A stretch of DNA of 64,000 bases, taken from assembly GCA_002753095.1 (NCBI GenBank), contig PDZU01000002.1, forward strand, positions 1 to 64,000, written 5' to 3'. Position 1 is the stretch's first letter. Each line of letters starts with the position of its first letter. Below, piece after piece: positions 8,570 through 17,845 of this stretch. This stretch comes from Magnetococcales bacterium (GTDB lineage: Bacteria > Pseudomonadota > Magnetococcia > Magnetococcales > Magnetaquicoccaceae). The translations under genes were made by a program, and so were the position numbers. Below the pieces are notes generated by a model, which had not been told where the DNA came from, did no database searches, and saw only the letters and a list, made by a program, of their open reading frames with translations.

Positions 8570-9790
8570 TCATTTATATAAAAGATCTGGAGTAATTTTC
8601 TGACTGATTTTCCGCAGGCAGAGCAACATCCTGGCCGACCAGAAGGCAAAGAGGAGCAGAGCGGCCAGGATCAGGGTCAGCAGGAGAGGTTCGGGGGGGT
8701 GCCAGCCGAAAGGGGTGCTGACTCTGGCCAGAGCGATGCTGCTCCACAACAGGAGGAGGTAGCAGAGCAGGCGGTCGTTGAGGGCGGGGATGCCGGAAAA
8801 AAAGCTGACCACGCGGGCAGCCACGCCGAGGATGAGCAGGGTAAACATGCCGGCGCCGAGCAGATGCACGGCGGCATCCGGGGGAGTGGGCAGGAGTGAC
8901 AAAAGGGCGGCAGCAGTGGCGCTGCCGAAGCCGAGCAGCAGGGTCAGTTGGATGGCAGAGAAGCCAAAGCGCCAGGCGGACTGCAGCAGGCGCGTGGCCT
9001 GGGCGGTAAAGAGCAGGAGGGCGAGCCAGGCCAGGGCGGCGGCAGGCCAGAGCATGGGGGCAGCGAAAGCGGCCAAGGTGGTCAGGCTCCAGGCGGCGAT
9101 GAGGAGGGCGGCGAAGGGGCGGACCTGTTGCGGGCGGATCAAGGTGCCGCCAAGGACATTTTGGATCAGTTGCTGGGCGGCGACCAGGGCGCTGGTGACC
9201 GGGCCACACCAGAGGATCCAGAGGGCGGTCTGGGGCTCTTCCAGGGGGAGCCAGGGGGCGACAGCCAGGGGGAGAAAGGAGGCCGTCAAGGGGATGCCCC
9301 GTGTCAGCATCCGTTGCCGATCACCAGTGCGGGTGATGTGGGCCAGAAAATAGCATGCCCCCAGGTAGGCGGCGCTGACCATGCTCTGGCCGATCCAGGC
9401 AGGCCAGGCGGGGCTAAAGGGCAGGGAGAGCAGAAAGCCGAGCTGCAGCAGGGCGAGCAGGCGCAGCAGCGGGATTGGGGCGGGCGCTTTGCCGCCGATG
9501 ACATGGGGACCGGATTGCAGGGCAAAGCCGAGCAAAAAGGAGCCAATGAACAGCTCAAGCTGCAGGCGGGCGTGCCAAAGTTTTAAGGTATCCCAGGCTG
9601 GGGGGAGGGCCAACAGACCCTGTTGGCTGCTCCAGAGCCAAACGCCCAGGGCAAGACCAGCCCAGGCGGCCAACAGGCCGGTCAGCCAGAAGCGCTGCAC
9701 GATGGGCCTTCTGGAAAAGAGCATGCCAGTCAGAGGAGGGTCGGGGGGCAACAGGGTGCGCAAAAGAGGGTGCATGGGAATTCCACTCAT
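8570..9790 (-). CDS. NnrS-family polytopic membrane protein
   Basis: About 406 aa with roughly 12 hydrophobic segments. The region ELFIGSFLLGFALQSGPHVI and the motif VVSFFSG match the pattern of NnrS proteins, heme/copper membrane proteins tied to nitric-oxide resistance. The start ATG (9790) overlaps the lptG stop in an ATGA, so the two are translationally coupled; a second ATG lies five codons later. The ORF track extends 200 codons upstream only because the frame stays open antisense-like through lptG. No NO reductase or denitrification gene is nearby, so the role here is uncertain. Confidence 0.72.
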   Translation of the reverse strand: MSGIPMHPLLRTLLPPDPPLTGMLFSRRPIVQRFWLTGLLAAWAGLALGVWLWSSQQGLLALPPAWDTLKLWHARLQLELFIGSFLLGFALQSGPHVIGGKAPAPIPLLRLLALLQLGFLLSLPFSPAWPAWIGQSMVSAAYLGACYFLAHITRTGDRQRMLTRGIPLTASFLPLAVAPWLPLEEPQTALWILWCGPVTSALVAAQQLIQNVLGGTLIRPQQVRPFAALLIAAWSLTTLAAFAAPMLWPAAALAWLALLLFTAQATRLLQSAWRFGFSAIQLTLLLGFGSATAAALLSLLPTPPDAAVHLLGAGMFTLLILGVAARVVSFFSGIPALNDRLLCYLLLLWSSIALARVSTPFGWHPPEPLLLTLILAALLLFAFWSARMLLCLRKISQKITPDLLYK

Positions 9791-10890
9791 CTTTGGGATT
9801 TGGGATCGGCCAGATGGAGCATCAGGAAACCGCCCAGACTGGCAAAAAAACAGACCGGGGCCCAGGCGGCCAGAGGGGGTGGCAGACGACCGCCCAGGCC
9901 AAGGGCTTGCGCCAGATCGGCGACGACGAACAGGGTAAAGCCGATCAGAATGCCGAGCAAGAGGGAACGGGTGACACCACCCCGGCGCGGCAGGCGCAGG
10001 GTAAAGGGAAAGGCGAGCAGAATGGCCGCCAGGGTGGTGGCCGGTTGGGAGAGACGGTTGTGCAGCAGGACATGCAGGCGGGTAGCGTCGTAACCTTCCC
10101 GTTCGGTCCGCTCGATGAGCTGCTTGATCTGCTCGAAGGAGAGAAAATTGGGATTGATGGCGGTACGGTTGAGTTGGTCCAGCCCCAGGATGGCGGGCCA
10201 CTCCCGTTGCGTGAACCGTTCGGCCTGGATGGTGGGTTCGTAGAGATAGAGGATGCCCTGGTTGAGCATCCATTTGCCTTGCACCATCTGGGCACTGCGG
10301 GCCTGGATATGGGAGCGCAATTTTTGTTCGGCGTCCCATTCGAAGATGGTGACGTTGAGGAGCACCTGTGCATCGGAGAGCAGTTGTTGCACGTGCAGCA
10401 GTTGTCGTGCCCCTTGCTGGGTCCATACCTTGAGCCAGAGGTTATCCAGATCGGACTGGGAGGGGGAGTCATGGCCGAGCAGGCGATCTTCCATGTGTTG
10501 GGCCAGTCGGGTGGTCCAGGGCACCAGTTGGTCGCGCAGAAGCAGTTGCGTGCTGGCGATGAGTAGTCCGCCAAGCAGGAAAGGGATCAGGATGCGATAA
10601 AGGGAGACACCACTGGCGCGCATGACGGTAATTTCGTTTTGCCGGGAGAGACGGGCCAGAACGGTGAGGACGGTTAGCAGGGTGATGGAGGGCAGCAGCA
10701 GGGTGATGAAATCGGGCAGGCGACAGAGCATCATCCAGAACATGTCGGACCAGTTGAAGGCCGGTTTGAGGGCAAAACGGCGGACGCTTTCGATGCCATC
10801 GATGAGGAGAAAAAGGCCGATGAAGAGGCCGATAATCTGCAGCAGACCAACCAGGAAGAGGCGCAACAGGTAAAGGAAGAGGATCGGCAT
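9787..10890 (-). CDS. lptG: LPS export permease LptG
   Basis: Half of the inner-membrane LptF/LptG permease that, with LptB, extracts lipopolysaccharide and passes it to LptC and the periplasmic bridge. The protein has an N-terminal pair of helices (LYLLRLFLVGLLQIIGLF), a large periplasmic beta-jellyroll domain, and C-terminal helices including LLLGILIGFTLFVVADL. ATG 10890 lies 1 bp after the lptF stop. The 34 extra codons in the ORF track overlap lptF and are unlikely. It is about 367 aa, the normal size. Confidence 0.88.
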   Translation of the reverse strand: MPILFLYLLRLFLVGLLQIIGLFIGLFLLIDGIESVRRFALKPAFNWSDMFWMMLCRLPDFITLLLPSITLLTVLTVLARLSRQNEITVMRASGVSLYRILIPFLLGGLLIASTQLLLRDQLVPWTTRLAQHMEDRLLGHDSPSQSDLDNLWLKVWTQQGARQLLHVQQLLSDAQVLLNVTIFEWDAEQKLRSHIQARSAQMVQGKWMLNQGILYLYEPTIQAERFTQREWPAILGLDQLNRTAINPNFLSFEQIKQLIERTEREGYDATRLHVLLHNRLSQPATTLAAILLAFPFTLRLPRRGGVTRSLLLGILIGFTLFVVADLAQALGLGGRLPPPLAAWAPVCFFASLGGFLMLHLADPKSQR

Positions 10891-10891
10891 G

Positions 10892-12058
10892 TCATTTATC
10901 CTGGGGCGCAGCAAGCAGGCGTTGGGGAAGAGTGGCGAGGCTGTTGGCAAGCCAGTTGGCCCAGTAGAAGGGGCGGCATTGGTGGGCGGCACGGATGATG
11001 TAAAAGGTCAGGGCGGCCATCAGCAGATTGGGCAGCCAAAAGCCGACGATCGGGTTGATGATCTGTTTACGGGCCAAGGTTTCGCCGACCGAGAGGAGGG
11101 CAAAGTGGAGAATCAGGGTGACCACGGCCACGACCAGGGCATAGCTGCGCCCGGAACGATGATTTTGCTGCAGACCCAGGGGAACGGCAAAGAGGCCAAG
11201 GATCAGGGTGGCCAGGGGGAAGGAGAAGCGTCGGTGCCACTCCATCCAGGCTTCGTAGGACTCTTTGGGTGGGGCTTCGCGCATCAGGCGGCTGAGTTCC
11301 CCCTGGGAGAGTTCATCGAGCTGCTTTTGGGTGGTTTTTGTTTTGAGGCCCAGAGCGATGCCCAGATCCATCTGGTAGTTGGCAAAGCGGAGGGCGCGAT
11401 AGTGTTGATCGGGGAGGGTTTGATGTCGTGTCCCCTCCTGCAGATGGAGGATGGTTTCGCCGCTGGGCAGGGCGCGGATTTCGCCCCGGCGGGCGGTCAA
11501 GGTGATGGGGGCTGCCGGGTTGCGGCGGTCGTGGATGAGCAGGCCGTACAGCAGATGGGATTGCGGATCCTGCTCTTCGATATAAAAAGTCAGACCGGGG
11601 ATGGCATGGCTGAAGGCTTGTGGTTTCAAGGCCAGAGTGGTGGAGGAGAGCAAAGCCTGTTTCAAGGAGGCAAAATGGTGGTAGGCCCGTGGCAGCCACA
11701 GGGTACTCAAGGCCAGTGCCAAGGCGGTATAGAGCAGGGCCAACAGGGCAATGGGACGCAAAATCTGCAGGGGGCTGATACCGCACGCCTTGAGGACCAC
11801 CATTTCGCTCTCTTGGGCCATGCGCCCCAGGGCCAACAGAACGCCGACCAGCAAGGCCATGGGGAGGGTAGTCAAGAGAATTTTCGGGATGGACAAGGAG
11901 ATCATGGTACCCAGGATGGAGACGGGCATCTGGCGGTTGACCCACAAATCCACCAGACGCAGCACCTGTGGCAGCATGGTCATGAAAGAGAGTACCAGGA
12001 GTGCGATCAGCGAGGTGATGCTGCACTCACGGAACAGATAACGGTTGATTCGATCCAT
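10892..12058 (-). CDS. lptF: LPS export permease LptF
   Basis: Partner of LptG in the LPS transporter. The opening MDRINRYLFRE is typical of LptF. Helices follow around LIALLVLSFMTMLP and ILLTTLPMALLVGVLLALGR, with the family motif SEMVVLKACGIS. It is first in a four-gene minus-strand unit and divergent from the arn operon across about 225 bp. The start is ATG 12058 with AGAAGG about 10 nt upstream; the ORF track start is 32 codons longer. Placing LPS export beside LPS modification genes is a sensible pairing. Confidence 0.9.
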   Translation of the reverse strand: MDRINRYLFRECSITSLIALLVLSFMTMLPQVLRLVDLWVNRQMPVSILGTMISLSIPKILLTTLPMALLVGVLLALGRMAQESEMVVLKACGISPLQILRPIALLALLYTALALALSTLWLPRAYHHFASLKQALLSSTTLALKPQAFSHAIPGLTFYIEEQDPQSHLLYGLLIHDRRNPAAPITLTARRGEIRALPSGETILHLQEGTRHQTLPDQHYRALRFANYQMDLGIALGLKTKTTQKQLDELSQGELSRLMREAPPKESYEAWMEWHRRFSFPLATLILGLFAVPLGLQQNHRSGRSYALVVAVVTLILHFALLSVGETLARKQIINPIVGFWLPNLLMAALTFYIIRAAHQCRPFYWANWLANSLATLPQRLLAAPQDK

Positions 12059-12282
12059 GGTTGGCCAACCTTCTGCCGAAGTGGAGGTCGAGGGGTGGGT
12101 AAAAAGATCACCCTGCTTGGCCGATATTCCACCCCATTCCGTTCCGCTTTGCAAAGGGCGACAGTCATGGGGATGGATAATTCCTTGACCAACAGGGCAA
12201 AGGGCAGGAAAATCAGCCTGCTTTTGGGGGTTAACGACAGTATGGCTCGATCTGTCATGGTGGGGACAGGGGTGGTGTGACG

Positions 12283-13419
12283 ATGCGTTTCAAGGTGGCA
12301 TTTTTTCGGCATGATCTGGGTCAGGAAGAGATTGACGCCGTGGCGGCGGCGTTGCGCCATCCGGTATTGACCACGGGTGAGACGGTGGAGCGGTTCGAGC
12401 GCCGATTGGCGGACTATTTGGGCTGTCGTCATGCGTTGGCGGTGACCAGTTGCACCGGGGCCATGCATCTCTCTTTGTTGGCGTTGGGAATCGGTCCGGG
12501 CGATGAGGTGATCACCACGCCGATGACCTTTATTGCCACCACGACGGCCATTCTGGAGGCTGGGGCCAAGCCGGTATTCATCGACGTGGAGCCGGAGACG
12601 GGCAACATGGATGTCGCCCGGATTGAGGCGGCCATTACGCCGCGCACCAAGGCGATCCTGCCGGTTCACCTCTATGGTCGGATGTGTGACATGGTGGCCA
12701 TGCGTGCGGTGGCGGAGCGGCACGGCTTGGCGATTGTCGAAGATGCGGCGCACTGCCTGGAGGGGCAGGATCGGGGGATTCGGCCAGGGGGGGCGAGTCA
12801 GACGGCCTGTTTCAGTTTTTACGCCACCAAGAATATCACCTGTGGCGAGGGCGGGGCCTTGGCGACCAACGACACGGCGCTGTATCAAAAGTTGAAACTG
12901 TTGCGTTTGCACGGCATGGACCGTACTGGTGCGGAGCGAACGGTCAAGGGCTATCAGCACTGGGATATGGTGTTGATGGGGTGGAAATATAACATGAGCA
13001 ACATTGATGCGGCGATTTTGCTGCCGCAGATGGAGCGGGTAGAGCGTAATCTGCAGCGACGGCGGCAGTTGACCGATCGTTATCGGGCGCTGTTGCAGCC
13101 CGTTGCGGGTGTTACCGTGTTGCCGCCAGTGGCGCCAGAGTCGGTACATGCGCACCATCTTTTTCCGATTCTGGTGCAGGGGATGGAGCGGGATCAACTG
13201 GTGCAGGCGTTGCAAAGCCAGGGCATCAGTGTCATGGTCAACTATCGACCGGTCCATTTGACCCGTTATTTTGCCGAGACCTTTGGCTTTGCTGCGGGGG
13301 ATTTTCCCATTGCCGAGCGGATTGGCGACACGGTGCTTTCGCTGCCGTTGTATCCCACCATGCCGGATGCGGATGTGGAAATTGTCGCCCAGAGTATTGC
13401 CGCTCTGCTGGCGGGTTGA
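12283..13419 (+). CDS. arnB: UDP-Ara4O aminotransferase (DegT/DnrJ/EryC1 family)
   Basis: PLP enzyme that converts the 4-keto-pentose UDP-Ara4O to UDP-L-Ara4N. The fold shows TSCTGAMHLSLLALGIGPGDEV at the cofactor pocket, EDAAHCLEG, and the PLP lysine in FYATKNITCGEGG. It is about 378 aa, the usual length. I start at ATG 12283; the GTG two codons earlier is possible. The family also makes other amino sugars, but arnC, both arnA halves and arnD follow directly, which fixes the assignment. First gene of the operon. Confidence 0.92.
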   Translation: MRFKVAFFRHDLGQEEIDAVAAALRHPVLTTGETVERFERRLADYLGCRHALAVTSCTGAMHLSLLALGIGPGDEVITTPMTFIATTTAILEAGAKPVFIDVEPETGNMDVARIEAAITPRTKAILPVHLYGRMCDMVAMRAVAERHGLAIVEDAAHCLEGQDRGIRPGGASQTACFSFYATKNITCGEGGALATNDTALYQKLKLLRLHGMDRTGAERTVKGYQHWDMVLMGWKYNMSNIDAAILLPQMERVERNLQRRRQLTDRYRALLQPVAGVTVLPPVAPESVHAHHLFPILVQGMERDQLVQALQSQGISVMVNYRPVHLTRYFAETFGFAAGDFPIAERIGDTVLSLPLYPTMPDADVEIVAQSIAALLAG

Positions 13420-13432
13420 GGATTGAGGCGTC

Positions 13433-14431
13433 ATGGAAAGAGTGAGGGAGGGTATGTCCGCAGTGGGGGATGGAGCGCCGGAAATTTCGATTGTCATTCC
13501 GGTCTATAACGAGGAGCCGGTATTGCCGATGTTGTTTCATCGCCTGTATACGGTGATGGATGGTCTGCACCGCACTTATGAGGTGATCTTTGTCGATGAT
13601 GGCAGTCGGGATCGCACGGCGTGGTTGTTGCAGCAGCAGTTCCAGGCGCGCCCGGATACCACGCGGGTGGTGATTTTGCGCACCAATTTTGGCCAGCATG
13701 CGGCGGTTATGGCCGGATTTGGCCATAGTCTGGGGCGTTATGTCATCACTCTGGATGCCGATCTGCAAAATCCTCCAGAGGAGATACCCAAGATCATCGC
13801 CAAGATGGATGAGGGCTTTGATTATGTGGGCAGCATCCGGCGCAAAAGACAGGATGTCTGGTGGCGGCAGGTGGCTGGGCGGTTGATGAATCGTCTGCGC
13901 GAACGGTTGACCCGCATTCGCATTACCGACCAGGGCTGTATGTTGCGTGGTTACCACCGCGATGTAATCGCCCCCTTGTTGGCCTCCCAGGAGTCATTCA
14001 CCTTTATTCCGGCCTTGGGTTTTCTGTATGCTGGCAATGCCACCGAGGTGGTGGTCGAGCATGAAGAGCGTGCTGCCGGACGTTCCAAGTATTCCTTGTT
14101 CTCCCTGATCCAACTCTATTTTGATCTGATGACCGGCTTTTCGGCGGCCCCCTTGCGGATTTTTTCGTTGACCGGCATTGGTGTTGCCATTGCCTCTTTC
14201 TTTTTTGTGGTCTATCTGACCATTCGCCGTCTGGTGATTGGGCCGGAAATGGAAGGGGTTTTTACCCTTTTTGCCATTGTTTTTTTCCTGATTGGTCTGT
14301 CCCTGTTCGGCATGGGGATGATGGGGGAGTATCTGGGCCGCATTTATCATCAGACCAAACAGCGTCCCCGTTATTTGGTGCGGGCGGTATTGCAACGGCC
14401 TGACCTACCCTCTGCCGGGGAGTTGTCATGA
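13433..14431 (+). CDS. arnC: Undecaprenyl-phosphate 4-deoxy-4-formamido-L-arabinose transferase
   Basis: Transfers formylated Ara4N from UDP to undecaprenyl phosphate. It is a GT2 glycosyltransferase with SIVIPVYNEEPVLP, the metal-binding DADLQNPPEEIPK, and two C-terminal transmembrane helices near residues 235-310. It lies 13 bp after arnB. A second possible start, ATG 13454, has its own GAGGGAGGG and may be the real one. The stop overlaps the next gene in an ATGA. Confidence 0.9.
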   Translation: MERVREGMSAVGDGAPEISIVIPVYNEEPVLPMLFHRLYTVMDGLHRTYEVIFVDDGSRDRTAWLLQQQFQARPDTTRVVILRTNFGQHAAVMAGFGHSLGRYVITLDADLQNPPEEIPKIIAKMDEGFDYVGSIRRKRQDVWWRQVAGRLMNRLRERLTRIRITDQGCMLRGYHRDVIAPLLASQESFTFIPALGFLYAGNATEVVVEHEERAAGRSKYSLFSLIQLYFDLMTGFSAAPLRIFSLTGIGVAIASFFFVVYLTIRRLVIGPEMEGVFTLFAIVFFLIGLSLFGMGMMGEYLGRIYHQTKQRPRYLVRAVLQRPDLPSAGELS

Positions 14432-15384
14432 GTGGTGTGGCGGTTGTCTTCGCCTATCATACTGTCGGGGTGCGTTCCCTGGCGGTGTTGCTGGCGCGGG
14501 GGGTGCGGGTCGCCTTGGTGGTGACGCACCAAGATGATCCCAATGAAAATCAATGGTTTGAGAATGTGGCCGCTCTGGCGCGCTTGGAGGGGATACCCGT
14601 CATAGAGCCGGATGATCCCAATACGGCGGCGGTGGTGGCCAGGGTGGCGGCCTGTCAGCCGGATTTTATCTTTTCTTTTTATTATCGGCATATGCTGGGG
14701 GCGGAGCTGTTGGCTTTGCCCTGTCGGGGTGCATTCAACCTGCATGGTTCGTTGTTGCCGAAATATCGCGGGCGGGTACCGATCAACTGGGCGGTCTGTC
14801 ATGGCGAGTCGGAGACGGGGGTTACGTTGCACGAGATGGTGCTCAAGCCGGATGCCGGGGCCATCGCCGGGCAGGAGGCGGTTACCATTCTGCCCAACGA
14901 TACGGCCCATCAGGTGTTTCAGAAGGTGGTGTGTGCGGGTGAGCGGTTGTTGTGGCGTGTTTTGCCGGCGTTGCTGGCCGGGCGGTTGCAGAGGGAGCCG
15001 ATGGTATTGAGCCAGGGCAGTTATTTTGGCCGCCGTCGCCCGGAGGACGGTCGTCTGGACTGGCAGCAGAGTGCCTGGAGTTTGCACAACCTGATTCGGG
15101 CGGTGGCGCCACCCTATCCGGGGGCCTTTTTTGCGTGGCGCGGGGGGACCATGCTGGTTTGGGGCAGCCACTATCGGGGGGAACAGGCGCGTGAAGAGGG
15201 GGGGCCGCGTCTTTATTGGCAGGCGGGGCGCTGTTATGTGGATTGTCGGGATGGCCACCGCTTGCAGTTGACGCAGGTGGTTTGGCAGGGAGAAATATTG
15301 GATCAGTCTGCGTGGTTTCAATTGTGGGGGTCGGAGGCATGTGCGTTGCTGCCGGTTCCGGTGCGAGAGGAGAACGGGTTGTGA
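14428..15384 (+). CDS. arnA: UDP-Ara4N formyltransferase (ArnA N-terminal half as a separate gene)
   Basis: Formylates UDP-L-Ara4N using N10-formyltetrahydrofolate. It shows the formyltransferase core NLHGSLLPKYRGRVPINWAV and the catalytic Asp region VLKPDAGAIAG, followed by a C-terminal OB-like domain; 318 aa. In E. coli this domain is fused to the dehydrogenase, whereas here the two are separate ORFs overlapping by 4 bp (GTGA). Start ATG 14428 overlaps the arnC stop. Confidence 0.88.
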   Translation: MSGVAVVFAYHTVGVRSLAVLLARGVRVALVVTHQDDPNENQWFENVAALARLEGIPVIEPDDPNTAAVVARVAACQPDFIFSFYYRHMLGAELLALPCRGAFNLHGSLLPKYRGRVPINWAVCHGESETGVTLHEMVLKPDAGAIAGQEAVTILPNDTAHQVFQKVVCAGERLLWRVLPALLAGRLQREPMVLSQGSYFGRRRPEDGRLDWQQSAWSLHNLIRAVAPPYPGAFFAWRGGTMLVWGSHYRGEQAREEGGPRLYWQAGRCYVDCRDGHRLQLTQVVWQGEILDQSAWFQLWGSEACALLPVPVREENGL

Positions 15385-16478
15385 ATGTCTTGATTTTCGG
15401 TGTCAACGGCTTTATCGGCCACCATCTGTCGCAGCGGATTATCGATCGCACGGATTGGCATGTCTACGGCATGGACATGCACGCCAACCATATTGCTCCT
15501 TTGCTGCAGCATCCCCGTTTCCACTTTTTTGAGGGGGATATTGCCATCAACCGGGAGTGGATGCAGTATCATGTCAAGAAATGCGATGTGATCCTGCCTT
15601 TGGTGGCTATCGCGACTCCGGCTTCGTATGTGCGCCATCCTTTGGCCGTTTTTGAGTTGGATTTTGAGTGCAACTTGCCGATTATTCGCGACTGTGTGCG
15701 CTATCGCAAGCGTTTGGTCTTTCCCTCCACCTCGGAGGTTTATGGCATGTGCCGGGATGGGGCTTTTCATCCAGATGAGTCCAATTTTGTCTTGGGGCCG
15801 ATCAACAAGCCACGTTGGATCTACTCCTGTGCCAAACAGTTGATGGATCGGGTGATTTGGGCCTACGGCATGGAGGAGGGGTTGGATTTTACCTTGATTC
15901 GCCCTTTCAACTGGATTGGTTCTGGTTTGGACAGCCTGCATACCCCAAAAGAGGGTTCCTCGCGGGTGGTTACGCAGTTTTTGGGCCATATCGCCCGTGG
16001 CGAGGCCATTCAGTTGGTGGATGGCGGTTCGCAACGGCGCTGCTTTACCGACATTGACGATGGGGTTGATGCGTTGATGCGGGTGATTGAAAATCCCAAT
16101 GGTGTGGCCAGCGGTAAAATCTATAATATCGGCAATCCGAAAAATGGCTACTCCATCCGCGAGTTGGCGCAGTTGATGTTGGAGATTGCCGCAGAATTTC
16201 CGGAATATCAGCCCGGCTTGCGGCGGGTGCAGTTGATGGAGGTCAATTCCGCCCGTTATTATGGCGAGGGCTATCAGGATATTGAGCATCGGGTGCCCTG
16301 GATCGAAAACACCTGCCAGGATCTGCAGTGGCAGCCCAAGGTGGAGTTGGCTACCTCGTTGCGGCGTATTTTTGCCACCTACCGCACCGAGGTGGAACGG
16401 GCCTGTGCTCTGTTGGATCGGGACGAATTGCCGGGGTCATTGGGGGTGTCGGGATCATCGGGGTCGCGGGAAGGGTAG
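15381..16478 (+). CDS. arnA: UDP-glucuronate decarboxylase/dehydrogenase (ArnA C-terminal half as a separate gene)
   Basis: NAD-dependent oxidative decarboxylation of UDP-glucuronate to UDP-Ara4O, the entry step of the pathway. It is a short-chain dehydrogenase fold with NVLIFGVNGFIGHHL at the N terminus, FPSTSEVYGMC and YSCAKQLMDR (the catalytic Tyr-x3-Lys). It starts at GTG 15381, inside the stop of the formyltransferase gene; the extra N-terminal residues in the ORF track are out of context. About 365 aa. Confidence 0.9.
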   Translation: MNVLIFGVNGFIGHHLSQRIIDRTDWHVYGMDMHANHIAPLLQHPRFHFFEGDIAINREWMQYHVKKCDVILPLVAIATPASYVRHPLAVFELDFECNLPIIRDCVRYRKRLVFPSTSEVYGMCRDGAFHPDESNFVLGPINKPRWIYSCAKQLMDRVIWAYGMEEGLDFTLIRPFNWIGSGLDSLHTPKEGSSRVVTQFLGHIARGEAIQLVDGGSQRRCFTDIDDGVDALMRVIENPNGVASGKIYNIGNPKNGYSIRELAQLMLEIAAEFPEYQPGLRRVQLMEVNSARYYGEGYQDIEHRVPWIENTCQDLQWQPKVELATSLRRIFATYRTEVERACALLDRDELPGSLGVSGSSGSREG

Positions 16479-16481
16479 GCG

Positions 16482-17381
16482 ATGCGCGTTGCCCTGAAGG
16501 TGGATGTGGATACGCTGCGTGGTACCTTGGAGGGGGTGCCGGCGCTGTTGCGTTTATTGGATCGCCATCAGGTGCGGGCCACCTTTTTGTGGAGCCTGGG
16601 ACCGGATCATACCGGTCGGGCTTTACGACGGATTTTTCGCCGGGGTTTTTTGCGCAAGGTGAGTCGCACCTCTGTGCTCAGCCATTACGGCCTGAAAACC
16701 TTGATGTATGGCGTATTGTTGCCGGGTCCAATCATTGCTGAACAGGCGGCGGAGGTGTTGCGTCAGGCGGTGGCTGAGGGGCATGAGAGCGGCATTCACT
16801 GTTACGACCATGTTGCCTGGCAGGATTACGTGGCCCAGAAGGGGGAGGTGTGGACGCGTGCGGTGTTACAGAAGGCGTTGGCGTTGCATGAGGCTGTTGT
16901 GGGACCACCGACAACGCACGGTTCTGCCGGGTGGCAGTTGAACAGCCATCTGTTGGAGGTGGAAGAGGAGTGGGGGTTGCCTTATGCCAGCGATACACGA
17001 GGCAGTCATCCTTTTTTGCCGGTGATGGAAGGGCGCACCTTTCGTTGTCCGCAGATGCCCACTACCTTGCCAACCCTGGATGAAATTTTGGGGGTGGATG
17101 GTGTCGGGGTGGAGCAGCTGCATGAGCGGGTGTTGCAGGAGAGTCGGCGTGAGGTTTCCTTTGGCCATGTGTATACCCTGCATGCCGAATTGGAAGGGAT
17201 GAAACTGTTGCCGGTGTTGGATCGATTATTGACGGCCTGGCGGGCCGAGGGGATGCGGGTTGGCACGATGGCGGAGAGTCATGGGGATCTGTTTGGGGTG
17301 ACGTTACCCCGGCATCGGGTGGAGTGGGGTGAGGTTGCTGGCAGGTCCGGTTTGTTGGCTGTGCAAGGGGTGGCCTGCTAG
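16482..17381 (+). CDS. arnD: 4-deoxy-4-formamido-arabinose-phosphoundecaprenol deformylase
   Basis: Removes the formyl group from the lipid-linked sugar so Ara4N can be delivered to lipid A. It is a polysaccharide deacetylase (NodB) fold with metal-site motifs VDVDTLRG and GIHCYDHVAWQD, plus HGSAGWQ; 299 aa, the expected size. It lies 3 bp after the previous gene and is the last of the operon. The final transferase ArnT is not here, so this operon stops at undecaprenyl-phosphate-Ara4N. Confidence 0.88.
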   Translation: MRVALKVDVDTLRGTLEGVPALLRLLDRHQVRATFLWSLGPDHTGRALRRIFRRGFLRKVSRTSVLSHYGLKTLMYGVLLPGPIIAEQAAEVLRQAVAEGHESGIHCYDHVAWQDYVAQKGEVWTRAVLQKALALHEAVVGPPTTHGSAGWQLNSHLLEVEEEWGLPYASDTRGSHPFLPVMEGRTFRCPQMPTTLPTLDEILGVDGVGVEQLHERVLQESRREVSFGHVYTLHAELEGMKLLPVLDRLLTAWRAEGMRVGTMAESHGDLFGVTLPRHRVEWGEVAGRSGLLAVQGVAC

Positions 17382-17396
17382 GCTAACGAGACCTGA

Positions 17397-17805
17397 AACA
17401 ATGATGGGTCCAGGGAGCTTAGCTCCCTGGCGGGTCCAGGGCAGAGCCCTGGGAATTTATCTTTTGATTTTAATCTTTTTGGCGCGCTTTTCACGATAAG
17501 CCGACGCGTTTTTTGCGTCGGCTTAAGCGCCTAATTGACGCAAGGTGTACGGATTGGCGCGCTTTTTTGCGCCAATCCGTACACCCTCCCAATGGGTTTT
17601 ACCCCTGCAGGTGATAGAGTACAACGCGGTTAAAGTCGGGCGTCCGCCCTCCCAAAGCGTGCCCCTGCGGGGCACAGATTGGTGCGGCGTGCGCGAATGC
17701 TGCGCATTCGCTTCTTAAAAACGCCGCACATTACAAGCAAGGGCTTTGCCCTTGCATCCCAGCCGGGGAGATGATCTCCCCGGCACCCCACAATAAATTT
17801 TAACA
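17397..17805 (-). repeat. Modular hairpin repeat, long class (copy R3, minus orientation)
   Basis: The reverse complement of the long-class order: G-F-E-D-C-B-A as read on the plus strand. F is only two degenerate units. B is a variant: its inner stem is GCGAATGC/GCATTCGC instead of GCAGATTTGG, and its outer stem is TGCGGCGT with ACGCCGCA, both still complementary. D reads GGTGTACGGATTGGCGC and keeps pairing. It fills the 464-bp gap between arnD and pepA. I see no gene in it. Confidence 0.85.
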
Positions 17806-17845
17806 GATTTATTGATGCAAAGGTGGATCGGATTGGATTAAATAC

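Noticed and set aside
12007-13497. 496-aa antisense ORF over arnB
   Set aside because: Low-complexity, Arg/His/Gln-rich shadow of a strong real gene on the plus strand.
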